From Planctomycetota bacterium (GTDB lineage: Bacteria; Planctomycetota; UBA1135; GCA-002686595), in the NCBI GenBank assembly GCA_016779225.1, contig JADHNZ010000015.1, forward strand, positions 1 to 61,250: a DNA stretch of 61,250 nucleotides, written 5' to 3'. The first letter of the stretch is position 1. Each line of letters opens with the position of its first letter. The notes under the pieces are model-generated. The model was not told the origin of the DNA. It worked only from the letters and a program-made list of their open reading frames with translations, and did not search any database. A program made the position numbers and the translations under genes. Positions 45,213 through 53,370 of the stretch are shown piece after piece.

Positions 45213-46183
45213 CCACCGAGCTCGACGCAGGGACCGGCAAGGTCGCCGCCAAGCAGGCCGGTCCGGCACCGATCATCGACGCCCGTGGCCTGGGACGCTG
45301 GTACGGCGAGGTCGTGGGCCTCAGCGACCTGACGGTTCAGGTGCCCGCCGGCATCACCGGCCTCGTCGGCCCGAACGGAGCGGGCAAGAGCACCTTCATG
45401 AAGTGCGTCGTCGGTGAGCTGCGCCCCCAGCGCGGCGCGATCCGCGTCCTCGGCCTCGACCCGTTCGCGAACCGCCACCTGTACGCGCGGATGGGGTTCT
45501 GCCCACAGCAGGATGCCCTGTACGACCAGCTGACGGCGTTCCAGTTCGTGGAGCACCTCCTGCGAATCGGCGGGACCCCGTCGCGCGCCGCGAAGGAGCA
45601 GGCCGCCCAGGCCCTGGAGCGGGTGCACCTTGCCGACGCCATGCATCGGCGCTGTGGCACCTACTCCAAGGGCATGCGCCAGAGGGTTCGGATCGCCCAG
45701 GCCATCGCGCACTCTCCCGAGATGATCGTCCTGGACGAGCCCCTGACAGGCCTTGACCCCGTCGCACGACACCAGATGCGCCAGCTCTTCGAGCAGCTCG
45801 CCGCGGAGGGCTCGTCGCTGCTGGTCAGCAGCCATGTGCTGCACGAGCTGCAGGGCCTCACGGAGCGCATCGTCCTCATCCACCGCGGACGGCTGCTCGC
45901 CCAGGGCTCCGTCCGCGAGATCCGCAACCTCCTGTCCCAGCACCCTCGCCGGGTGAAGGTCCGTGCCCAGCGCGTGCGCCCCCTGGCCCTCGCCCTCGCA
46001 GCGGAGCCCGATGTCCGCGCGGTGCGCTGGATGGACGACACCTCCGTGCTCTTCGAGACCACCGCCCCACAAGCCCTGCTCGAGCGCCTGGAGAGCCTGG
46101 TGCCCACGACCCAGCCCGGAATCCTGTCTCTCGAGGTCGATGACGAGGACCTCGAGGCCGTCTTCGACTACCTGGTGGCCTGA
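45209..46183 (+). CDS. ABC-2 type exporter, ATP-binding protein 2 (TTG start)
   Basis: 324 residues. Walker A G-P-N-G-A-G-K-S-T (54-62), signature S-K-G-M-R-Q-R, Walker B I-V-L-D-E-P-L-T-G-L-D-P. The only well placed start is TTG at 45209, overlapping the permease stop by four bases; no ATG or GTG lies before the conserved region. The rare start may lower expression or rely on coupling. It pairs with the permease at 46186. Confidence 0.85.
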   Translation: MTTELDAGTGKVAAKQAGPAPIIDARGLGRWYGEVVGLSDLTVQVPAGITGLVGPNGAGKSTFMKCVVGELRPQRGAIRVLGLDPFANRHLYARMGFCPQQDALYDQLTAFQFVEHLLRIGGTPSRAAKEQAAQALERVHLADAMHRRCGTYSKGMRQRVRIAQAIAHSPEMIVLDEPLTGLDPVARHQMRQLFEQLAAEGSSLLVSSHVLHELQGLTERIVLIHRGRLLAQGSVREIRNLLSQHPRRVKVRAQRVRPLALALAAEPDVRAVRWMDDTSVLFETTAPQALLERLESLVPTTQPGILSLEVDDEDLEAVFDYLVA

Positions 46184-46185
46184 CC

Positions 46186-47178
46186 ATGGCGTTCCTCACC
46201 GCCCTGCTCCTGATCTGCCGGCTCGAGCTGCGCTCGCTGTTCCGCTCCGTCCGCACCTGGGTGGCCGCGGGGATCGCCCTCCTGGTCGCGGCCATCGCCG
46301 TCCTCGCCGGAGGTGCCGCCCCGGCCGAGCGCATCTTCTCCGGGATGAGCGTGATGATGCTCCAGATCATCGCACCGCTCGTCGGGCTCGTCCTCGGATC
46401 CGTCGTGATCTCCGAGGAGGTGGAGGCCCGGACCATCACCTTCATCTTCACCAGGCCGGTGCACCGCTCCGCTCTCTTCATCGGGCGCTGGCTGGCGGTG
46501 GGCCTGCTCGCGGCTGGGCTCCTGGGAGGCAGCGCGGCCCTCACCACCTGGGGGACCACCCACGCGCTCGTGCGCGAGCCCGCGCAGAGGACCGAGTGGG
46601 TCCGTGAGTTCCAGCGCGGAGAGCGCTGGGTGGAGGCCGACCGCAGCACCCATCGGAGGGTCCTGTACGAGGTCGAGGGCGGTGACCTCGAGCGCGAGTG
46701 GATCGGGTGGATCCAGCCGGGGGAGATCTACCCCCTGCAGCGACCCGACAAGCTGAACAGGCCGAACCGGATCCGGGGCCTGGCCGCGCTCCCCGTCGAC
46801 ATGACCCTCCCAGCGGGAGCCTCGACCGCGTTCGCCGGGGCGGCCGCTCTGGCGGCGCTCTTCTACACGATGATCACCGCCGGGCTCTCCATCTTCGTGA
46901 AGCGCCCCCTGATCTTCGGCCTCGGCTACGCCTTCGCGTTCGAGGGGCTGCTGGCGAACCTGCCCGGCTCGACCCAGGCCCTCTCGGTCCAGCACCATGT
47001 GCGCTCCATGCTGATCTCGGGGTCACCTCCCGAGCTCTTCGAGCGCTTCCGTCTCTTCGGTGAGATGGAGTTCTTCACTCCGGGAGAGGCCGTCCTCCGG
47101 CTGCTCGCCATCGGAGGCGGCGTCCTCGCCCTCTGTGCTTGGGCTGTCCAGCGCCGACAGTTCGTCCTGACGAGCTGA
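46186..47178 (+). CDS. ABC-2 type exporter permease 2
   Basis: 330 residues with membrane segments near 18-45, 60-85, 105-130, 215-250 and 300-325, and E-E-V-E-A-R-T-I-T-F-I-F-T-R-P (about 78-92), the counterpart of the motif in permease 1. The large loop between 130 and 210 is exposed. It is the last gene of the operon; a hairpin follows 15 bases on. Confidence 0.8.
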   Translation: MAFLTALLLICRLELRSLFRSVRTWVAAGIALLVAAIAVLAGGAAPAERIFSGMSVMMLQIIAPLVGLVLGSVVISEEVEARTITFIFTRPVHRSALFIGRWLAVGLLAAGLLGGSAALTTWGTTHALVREPAQRTEWVREFQRGERWVEADRSTHRRVLYEVEGGDLEREWIGWIQPGEIYPLQRPDKLNRPNRIRGLAALPVDMTLPAGASTAFAGAAALAALFYTMITAGLSIFVKRPLIFGLGYAFAFEGLLANLPGSTQALSVQHHVRSMLISGSPPELFERFRLFGEMEFFTPGEAVLRLLAIGGGVLALCAWAVQRRQFVLTS

Positions 47179-47192
47179 CCCCCGTCGCGGAC

Positions 47193-47220
47193 GCGCGTGT
47201 GCTCCCCTGGGGACACGCGC
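47193..47220 (+). terminator. hairpin after the ABC operon
   Basis: GCGCGTGT (47193-47200) pairs with ACACGCGC (47213-47220) across a loop that can pair further. Placement just after the last permease stop suits a terminator. It shows no T run. Confidence 0.45.
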
Positions 47221-47385
47221 GGCTGCCGTGAGGCGCCCCGCCGCCTGCAAACGGCCGCGGGTGCCCGCTGCTCCCGCGCCGCACGGCCGCAGAGCCCGGG
47301 TGCCCGCGCCCAGGACGGCCTTGGCACGCCTCGTGCTCAAGAGGAGGCACCGGGGGCAACCGGTACCCAACCCAAGGTCGATCTG

Positions 47386-47739
47386 ATGCGCATCCTGCTG
47401 ACGCTCCTCTCGCTCCTCCCGCTCACCCAGCTGGCCCACGCCCAGGAGCTCTCGCTCTCCCTGGGAGACTCCTGCCGCCCGCAGGTGCGCGTGTCCTGGG
47501 GCCGCCCGGCACCACGAATCCGCCCGATCCACCGCTGCTCCTCCTCCTGCTGGAGCACCACGCGCGAGCGCGTCTGGGTGGCTGGCGCCACGCGCTGGAT
47601 TGAGGAGCCGGCCCGCCACGAGTGGGTGCGGACACCCTGCGGATGGGAGCGCGTGTGCGTCCGCCCGGCGACCCGGCGCTGCGTCCAGGAGCCCGGTCGC
47701 TGGACCTGGCGGACGCGGCGGGTGCGCTCCTGCCACTGA
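47386..47739 (+). CDS. small exported Arg/Trp/Cys-rich protein
   Basis: 117 residues from the ATG at 47386 with a good signal peptide (M-R-I-L-L-T-L-L to A-H-A-Q). The mature part is very basic and rich in Trp and Cys (C-S-S-S-C-W-S, R-V-W-V-A-G-A-T-R-W-I, then C-V-R-P-A-T-R-R-C). A repeated E-P-x-R-x-x-W pattern (twice) suggests a short internal duplication. No family recognised; the opposite strand is also open, so coding status is moderate. Confidence 0.5.
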   Translation: MRILLTLLSLLPLTQLAHAQELSLSLGDSCRPQVRVSWGRPAPRIRPIHRCSSSCWSTTRERVWVAGATRWIEEPARHEWVRTPCGWERVCVRPATRRCVQEPGRWTWRTRRVRSCH

Positions 47740-47759
47740 GCCCCGGCCTGCGGCTCTAC

Positions 47760-47773
47760 GGCGGCTAGCCGCC
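47760..47773. terminator. palindrome between convergent genes
   Basis: GGCGGCTAGCCGCC overlaps the TAG stop of the MoaD/ThiS gene and lies 20 bases past the stop of the exported protein. It could serve both strands as a terminator. Confidence 0.3.
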
Positions 47774-48025
47774 TGAGAGCGCCAGGGTCACATGGACCTC
47801 GGTCGCACCCATGAGGGTGCGGTCGAGGTCCTCGCATGGCTGGCCGTCCACCCAGACGCGGATGTGCCTCCGCACGACCCCGACCTCATCCGCGAGCCGG
47901 AACGCGAGCCCCGGGAACCTCGCGTCCAGGTCGCGGAGCGCCTGCCGAAGGGAGCCCGCATCCAGCGCATGCGTACGCACCCCGCGGGTGTAGTCGTCGA
48001 GGGCTCCGGGAAGGTGCACGATCAC
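47765..48025 (-). CDS. MoaD/ThiS-family sulfur carrier protein (GTG start)
   Basis: 86 residues ending L-S-G-G, the C-terminal Gly-Gly at which MoaD/ThiS proteins are adenylated and thiocarboxylated. R-R-H-I-R-V-W-V-D-G-Q sits in the beta-grasp fold. The start is GTG, overlapping the BNR gene stop (GTGA). No MoaE, MoeB or ThiG lies nearby, so its target sulfur pathway is unknown. Confidence 0.75.
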   Translation of the reverse strand: MIVHLPGALDDYTRGVRTHALDAGSLRQALRDLDARFPGLAFRLADEVGVVRRHIRVWVDGQPCEDLDRTLMGATEVHVTLALSGG

Positions 48026-49191
48026 GGCGCGACCCCAGCGACCTCCACCGAGTAGACATGGGGCAGGTGACGAACCAGGGTCCTCCAGGTCTTGCCCTCG
48101 TTGACACTGCCCCAGACCTCGCCATTGGTGGTCCCGAGGTAGAGCCCGAGAGGATCATGCCCATCGTGGGCCATGCACTGCCGCTTGACCGTCCACCAGG
48201 CATGCTCCTTGGGGAAGCCGCGGTCGCGGCGGTCCCAGCTCGCACCGCGGTCGCGAGTGCGGAACACGGCAGGCGCTGCACCGGGCGAGGTGCGAGCCCA
48301 GACGGAGGTGCCGTCCATGGGGAAGACGAACGCCGTGTCCGGATCCCTGGGGTGGGTCACGATCGGGAAGCCGATGTCCCCGATGTCCTTGGGCATCGAC
48401 TCGCCCACGCGCTCCCAGACTCCCTGCTCGCGATCCACGACGAAGATCCCGCAGTGGTTCTGCTGCCAGAGGCGATCCGGGTTGGTCGGACTCATGACCA
48501 CGCAGTGCGGGTCATGGCCGAAGTCCGGGTCCCCGGGCACATAGTCGATGACCAGCCCCTTGTTCATGGGCTCCCAGGTGCGACCGGCGTCAAGGGACTC
48601 GAACACGCCGCCGCTGCTCATGCCCACGAGCAGGTGCGCCGCGTCTCTGGGATCCACGAGGATGGAGTGGAGCTTGGGACCATCCGGGGTCCCATCCTTC
48701 TCTCCGCCTGTCCAGCGGTCGAGGTCGGGGTGATCATTGAACCCGCGGACCGGCTTCCAGGTGTCCCCTCCGTCCCGTGACCGGAACAGCCCCTGGGGCG
48801 AGGTTCCCGCGTACCAGGTGTCGCGCTCGTCGGCGTGCCCGGGGGTGAGCCAGAAGGTGTGGTTCACGGTGCGCTGCAGCAGTCCCTCGGGAGCCTCCGT
48901 GAAGCGCGGAGGTCGGCGGGCCTCCGACCAGGTCCGGCCTCCATCCTCACTGCGGAAGAGCGTGGGCCCGAGGTGGCCGGTCCTGGCCGCGGCGAGCAGC
49001 ACGCCCTTGCGCCGCGGATCCTCCACGAGGTGGTGCACCACATGCCCCACGAACCAGGCGTCCTTGAGGCTCCAGTGCTTGCGCTCACTGTCGCTCTTGA
49101 GCCGGAAGGCGCCCTTTCGGGTGCCCACGAGGAGCTGCACCCCTCCCTTCCGGGCCCTGGGGACGCGCAGCTTGTGCTTGGGCCTTTCCAT
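48022..49191 (-). CDS. BNR/sortilin-like beta-propeller protein
   Basis: 389 residues from the ATG at 49191. Repeats with Asp-box motifs S-E-D-G-G-R-T-W, S-R-D-G-G-D-T-W, S-L-D-A-G-R-T-W and T-R-D-R-G-A-S-W form a propeller of the sialidase/VPS10/photosystem-stability type. No signal peptide is seen and no sialidase catalytic set is obvious, so it should not be named a sialidase. It is coupled to the MoaD/ThiS gene by a four-base overlap, suggesting a shared function. Confidence 0.75.
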   Translation of the reverse strand: MERPKHKLRVPRARKGGVQLLVGTRKGAFRLKSDSERKHWSLKDAWFVGHVVHHLVEDPRRKGVLLAAARTGHLGPTLFRSEDGGRTWSEARRPPRFTEAPEGLLQRTVNHTFWLTPGHADERDTWYAGTSPQGLFRSRDGGDTWKPVRGFNDHPDLDRWTGGEKDGTPDGPKLHSILVDPRDAAHLLVGMSSGGVFESLDAGRTWEPMNKGLVIDYVPGDPDFGHDPHCVVMSPTNPDRLWQQNHCGIFVVDREQGVWERVGESMPKDIGDIGFPIVTHPRDPDTAFVFPMDGTSVWARTSPGAAPAVFRTRDRGASWDRRDRGFPKEHAWWTVKRQCMAHDGHDPLGLYLGTTNGEVWGSVNEGKTWRTLVRHLPHVYSVEVAGVAP

Positions 49192-49268
49192 GAGTGGATC
49201 GTACCAGCACACCTGCCAGGCCTCGGGCCGGGGCGCGCCGGGATGCAGTACGCTTCGCGAACCGCATC

Positions 49269-51707
49269 ATGCTCGCTCCCCGCCTTGCAAGCCGCCTCGC
49301 TGGCGTCCTGAGCCTGCTGGGCCTTCTCGCCCCGGCGGGAGCCCAGCACCGCGTGGGGACCTTCGAGCTGCTGCTCCCCAGAGCCCGCTCGTTCGTGGTG
49401 CACGGGACCCTGCCCATCCCGCAGGTGGACCTCCGCGAGCCCGGCCGGACGCCCTTCGCCCTGCAGCTCGAGGGTGGAGGCAACCCGATCGTCCCTGCCC
49501 AGGTGGAGGTGGTGGCCTGGCGGGAGGATGGCTCCCCCCAGGTCGTCGAGCTCCTGGCTCCTCTGACCCTTGCAGACAATGCCTCGGGAGGTGTGCGTGC
49601 CTCGGTCGCGGTCCTGTACGGGGACTGGCAGCTGCCGCGGCCCTTGGTGCCTACGAATGAGGCCATTCCGCTCCTCGTGGGCGAGGGGGCAGCCCGCCTC
49701 GTTGCTGTGGACCCGCTCGGTCGACGCTACAGCGCGGTGCTTGGCGGCGCGCCGGGGATCGGACACCGCGGGGTCCGGATGGATCGTGAGGGGCATGCGG
49801 TGCGCAGCTGGCGGACGAGCGTGGTGCTCACTCCAGAGGTGGTGGCCCGTGAGGACTCCGTGCCCTCCCTTGGAGCGCATGCCTACTGGAGCCTGTACGC
49901 GGGTGACTCCAAGCTCACCCTGGACCTGCGCCTGCACGCGGGGCTCGTGGATGCGCGCAGCCCCCGGGAGGAGGACCCCCCCCCCGTCACCTACCTGCGC
50001 GAGCTGCGCTTGGAGCTTCCACAAGCCTGGAGCGCGCTCCCCCTGGTGGCGGACCCCGCCATGGGACCGATCCTGGAGGACGGCGGCCGCCGCGTGGTGC
50101 CCATCCTGGCTCCCCTGCCGCGCGGTACCTGCCACGCGCTGCCGGCTCGCTCGCAGCTGCAGCGCAGACTGACCGTCTTCAGGGAGGGCTCCGCCCCCGC
50201 CGACCCGCGCGGTGTCTGGATCTCCGGCCTCGCCTTCCCCGTCCACCGCGGCGGCGAGTGGAGCTGGTCGACGAAGGGGCTGAGGTCCTACTTCCCCCAG
50301 GGCGCGACCCTGCCCACCTTCGAAGACCTGGATCCTGCGGACTGGAGCTCCGCGGAGGAGCTTCCCCCGGGAGAGTCCCGCCCGGAGACGCCGAACTCGC
50401 GCCGTGGCGCGAACCTGCTCCGGCTGGGGCTGGAGGCGGAGCGCGACCAGGTCCGCCAGGCGCTGGAGCTCGGCATCCCCCAAGCTGGGCTGCTCGGGCC
50501 ACGGATCGGCTGGGCTCAGGCCCCGCTGCCCGTCACCCCCGAGCTCGAGGAGCGAACGCCCCGCGCCTACCTGCTCGGGCACCGCGTCGCGGCTGCCGCA
50601 TCCCAGGCGGGCTACGAGAAGCTGGTGCTGCTGCATCGCGCCCGCTCCAGCCGCCAGGCGAACTCCTGCTGGGCGCCCAGTGGACAGCCCCTCCCCCTCC
50701 TCCCCGCGAGCCCGGTCCCCAGCCAGGTCTCGAGCCCGGGCTACGAGGCCGTCCTGGCCTCCGGCCGGCGCCCGGCATACGACCGCGGGGCTCCGCATCT
50801 CGGCGAGGGAGGCAGCCCCACGGACGCCGGCTCCATCTGGAGCTGGCGTCCGCTCCGGGGCGAAGCGCTGATGGACTGGCTCCTGACCGCAAAGGCGCTG
50901 GCCTGGCTCGGGAACGACCACCTCGCCAAGGACGACCTCCAGCAGGAGGCCGTGCTCGCCGCGGCCGTGGATCCAGTGAGCGGACGGCCAGCGCAGAATT
51001 GGCTCGGGGCCCTGGTCGAGGCTGCTCAGCTGGAGCCGGGTCAGGGCTGCGCGATCGGAGCGGAGCATGCGACGGCCCTCGACGCCATGGCCGCCTCCTG
51101 GTGCCTGACGCCGCCGCTCCTTCGCAGCGAAGGCACGGAGTGGATGCTGACCTTCGGCCACCTGCTGGGCTGCGCGGCAGCTCCAGACGGAGTCGTGGTC
51201 CGGCGCCTGGTCACGGCCGAGCCCGGGGCCGAGGCGCGGTACGAGCGTCCGACTCTGGATGTGGTTGCGCTCCTTCACGCGCGGCGGATCCTCAACCACA
51301 CCCTGGTGGGCGCGGAGGACGATCCCCTTGGACAGGTTCTCCGAGACCAGTTCATGCGCGTGACGCACGCGCTCACGACCCCGCCCGCCTGGGTCACCGG
51401 CTTCGACAACAGCGGGCCCGGACGACTGATGGACCCCGAGCCGGGACCCGGGGCGCGGCGCGCCGTCCCGGACCCCTTGTGGGAGGCCCTGGCCGAGGGC
51501 ATTCGACTCGCCCCGCAGAGATCCACGGATCCCGCAAGCATCCTGCAGAGCCAGCGCGCCCTTCGGGGCGCGGCCCTGCAGCTGGGCGCCGGCCTGCGCA
51601 GCGGCCCGGAGCTCCATGTGGACCTCCTGCGACGCTGCGCCCTGGAGGGGGACCGCACCTCAGGGCTGCTCGTGGGCTACCTCGCGGTCCTCGAGGGCCG
51701 CAACTAG
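49269..51707 (+). CDS. large exported protein, possibly of the PcRGLX/YetA type
   Basis: 812 residues from the ATG at 49269, which gives a signal peptide ending A-P-A-G-A-Q; the open frame extends 25 codons upstream. The N-terminal part (P-A-Q-V-E-V-V-A-W-R-E-D-G-S near 78-91) resembles the first barrel of exo-rhamnogalacturonan lyase-like (PcRGLX/YetA) proteins, which degrade pectin side structures. The rest is unfamiliar, with a helical C-terminal third. I rate the family call weak. It is divergent from the BNR gene. Confidence 0.5.
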   Translation: MLAPRLASRLAGVLSLLGLLAPAGAQHRVGTFELLLPRARSFVVHGTLPIPQVDLREPGRTPFALQLEGGGNPIVPAQVEVVAWREDGSPQVVELLAPLTLADNASGGVRASVAVLYGDWQLPRPLVPTNEAIPLLVGEGAARLVAVDPLGRRYSAVLGGAPGIGHRGVRMDREGHAVRSWRTSVVLTPEVVAREDSVPSLGAHAYWSLYAGDSKLTLDLRLHAGLVDARSPREEDPPPVTYLRELRLELPQAWSALPLVADPAMGPILEDGGRRVVPILAPLPRGTCHALPARSQLQRRLTVFREGSAPADPRGVWISGLAFPVHRGGEWSWSTKGLRSYFPQGATLPTFEDLDPADWSSAEELPPGESRPETPNSRRGANLLRLGLEAERDQVRQALELGIPQAGLLGPRIGWAQAPLPVTPELEERTPRAYLLGHRVAAAASQAGYEKLVLLHRARSSRQANSCWAPSGQPLPLLPASPVPSQVSSPGYEAVLASGRRPAYDRGAPHLGEGGSPTDAGSIWSWRPLRGEALMDWLLTAKALAWLGNDHLAKDDLQQEAVLAAAVDPVSGRPAQNWLGALVEAAQLEPGQGCAIGAEHATALDAMAASWCLTPPLLRSEGTEWMLTFGHLLGCAAAPDGVVVRRLVTAEPGAEARYERPTLDVVALLHARRILNHTLVGAEDDPLGQVLRDQFMRVTHALTTPPAWVTGFDNSGPGRLMDPEPGPGARRAVPDPLWEALAEGIRLAPQRSTDPASILQSQRALRGAALQLGAGLRSGPELHVDLLRRCALEGDRTSGLLVGYLAVLEGRN

Positions 51708-51988
51708 GGACGAGGGGCTGCGGCGCGGCTCCGAGGCCCTCGCATGGGTGCGGCAGGCAGTCACACCGGCCAGCCGTGGATACGTCCGGAGGGTGTCCGC
51801 AACCTCGCCCCGGCCCGAGAGATCGTCTCGAATCGGAACCCGGACGATGGACTGCGCGTCCTATGAGGCAGGCGCGGGGCCGAGCCCCTACCCTTAGAGT
51901 GGTCAGCGCCTGCCCGATCCTCCAGATGTTGGGAACACTCGAGTCCCTCCCGTCCTCTTGAGGGATCAGGTCGCGCCCCCTCTCCACC

Positions 51989-53368
51989 ATGAGCCTCCAC
52001 CACCTCCTCCTCGCCCTCGGCACGAGCGCGGGACTGTCCCTTGGCCAGGACCATCAGGCCCGCATGGGCGAGCCGGTCCCCGGCCTCACCGCGGCCGAGG
52101 CCGACCTCTTCGATGCAGGCGCCCTGGCCTTCGCAGCGGGCCTCACGATCCCCGAGGGTCTGGGCCCGATCATGAACGATGTCTCGTGCGGGGCCTGCCA
52201 CAACATTCCCGCGCTGGGAGGTTGGGGGCCCAACACCGTGATCCGGTTCGGTCGATCCGCTCAGGCGGGCCAGCCCTTCGACACCCTGGATCTCCTCGGA
52301 GGCTCTCTGCTGCAAGAGCAGGCCATCGATCCGGCCTGCGCAGAGACCATTCCCGCCCAGGCCGATGTCACCAGCGAGCGCCTCGCTCCCATCTGCTTCG
52401 GCGCCGGTCTTCTCGAGGCGATCCCCGAGGCGGCCCTCGCACAGAACGAGGCCGTTCAAGCCAGCCTGGGCCTCGCGGGCTACCGGCGCATGTTCACTCC
52501 GCTCGAGGGAGGCCCGGCCGGGGCCTCGCGCTTCGGCTGGAAGGGCGGCCCGAGCACGGTGATGAGCTTCTCGATCGACGCGGCCAACATGGAGATGGGG
52601 CTGACCAGCGTCTTCATGCCGGATGATCAGGCGCCCAACGGGGACCAGGCCCAGCTCGCCCTCTGCGACAATGTCGCTGACCCGGAGGATGCGCCTGACG
52701 CCCAGGGCTACACCCGCGTCGACCGGATCACCCACTTCCAGGCCATGCTCGCGGCGCCGCCGCAGACGCCTCGCTCCGGGACCATGGGCGAGGGCGTGTT
52801 CGCGGCCGTGGGCTGCGCCGACTGCCACACGCCGACCTACACGACCGGTCCCCACGCCATCGGCGCGCTGTCGGGCGTGGAGATCCACCCCTACTCGGAC
52901 TTCCTGATCCACGACATGGGGTCCGGTGGGGACGGCATCGCTGACGGGCCCGTGTCGGAGACGCAGCACCTGACTCGCGCCCTGTGGGGCCTGAGCCTGC
53001 GAACCTCGATGATGCACGATGGGTCGATCACAGGGGGCTCCTTCGACCAGCTCGTCCACGACGCGATCCTGGCCCACGGGGGCGAGGCGACCGCAAGCCA
53101 GGCCGCCTACCTCGCGCTCTCGCCCTCCGATCAGGGAGCTCTGCGCAAGTTCCTGCGCTCGCTTGGCCAGGCCGAGTTCGACCTCTCCGACGACGACCAC
53201 GACGTGGACGAGTACGACTGGTTCTTCTGCTTCCAGCAGTTCAATGGCCCGGTCCCCACAGCACCGCATGGACCCGACAGCGTCGGCGCCCTGTGCGACC
53301 TGGATCAGGACGGGGACTTCGACCTCGTCGAGTTCGGCGCCTTCCAGCGCGCCTTCACCGGACAGTGA
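51989..53368 (+). CDS. di-heme oxidoreductase (DUF1111 family), dockerin-like tail
   Basis: 459 residues with a short signal. Two heme c sites: S-C-G-A-C-H (about 67-72) and C-A-D-C-H (about 277-281). This is the layout of DUF1111 'di-heme oxidoreductase' proteins related to periplasmic peroxidases. The last 25 residues D-L-D-Q-D-G-D-F-D-L-V-E-F look like a single EF-hand/dockerin motif, common in Planctomycetes secreted proteins. The 281-base gap upstream holds a weak inverted repeat at 51944-51965 and no promoter I can name. Confidence 0.85.
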   Translation: MSLHHLLLALGTSAGLSLGQDHQARMGEPVPGLTAAEADLFDAGALAFAAGLTIPEGLGPIMNDVSCGACHNIPALGGWGPNTVIRFGRSAQAGQPFDTLDLLGGSLLQEQAIDPACAETIPAQADVTSERLAPICFGAGLLEAIPEAALAQNEAVQASLGLAGYRRMFTPLEGGPAGASRFGWKGGPSTVMSFSIDAANMEMGLTSVFMPDDQAPNGDQAQLALCDNVADPEDAPDAQGYTRVDRITHFQAMLAAPPQTPRSGTMGEGVFAAVGCADCHTPTYTTGPHAIGALSGVEIHPYSDFLIHDMGSGGDGIADGPVSETQHLTRALWGLSLRTSMMHDGSITGGSFDQLVHDAILAHGGEATASQAAYLALSPSDQGALRKFLRSLGQAEFDLSDDDHDVDEYDWFFCFQQFNGPVPTAPHGPDSVGALCDLDQDGDFDLVEFGAFQRAFTGQ

Positions 53369-53370
53369 GC

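Noticed and set aside
48022-49191. Naming the BNR protein an exo-sialidase.
   Set aside because: Asp-box repeats alone do not show sialidase activity and the arginine triad and F/Y-R-I-P motif were not found.
48864-51617. Minus-strand frame of about 900 codons opposite the large exported protein.
   Set aside because: No domain, overlaps the end of the BNR gene in another frame, and the plus strand has a signal peptide.
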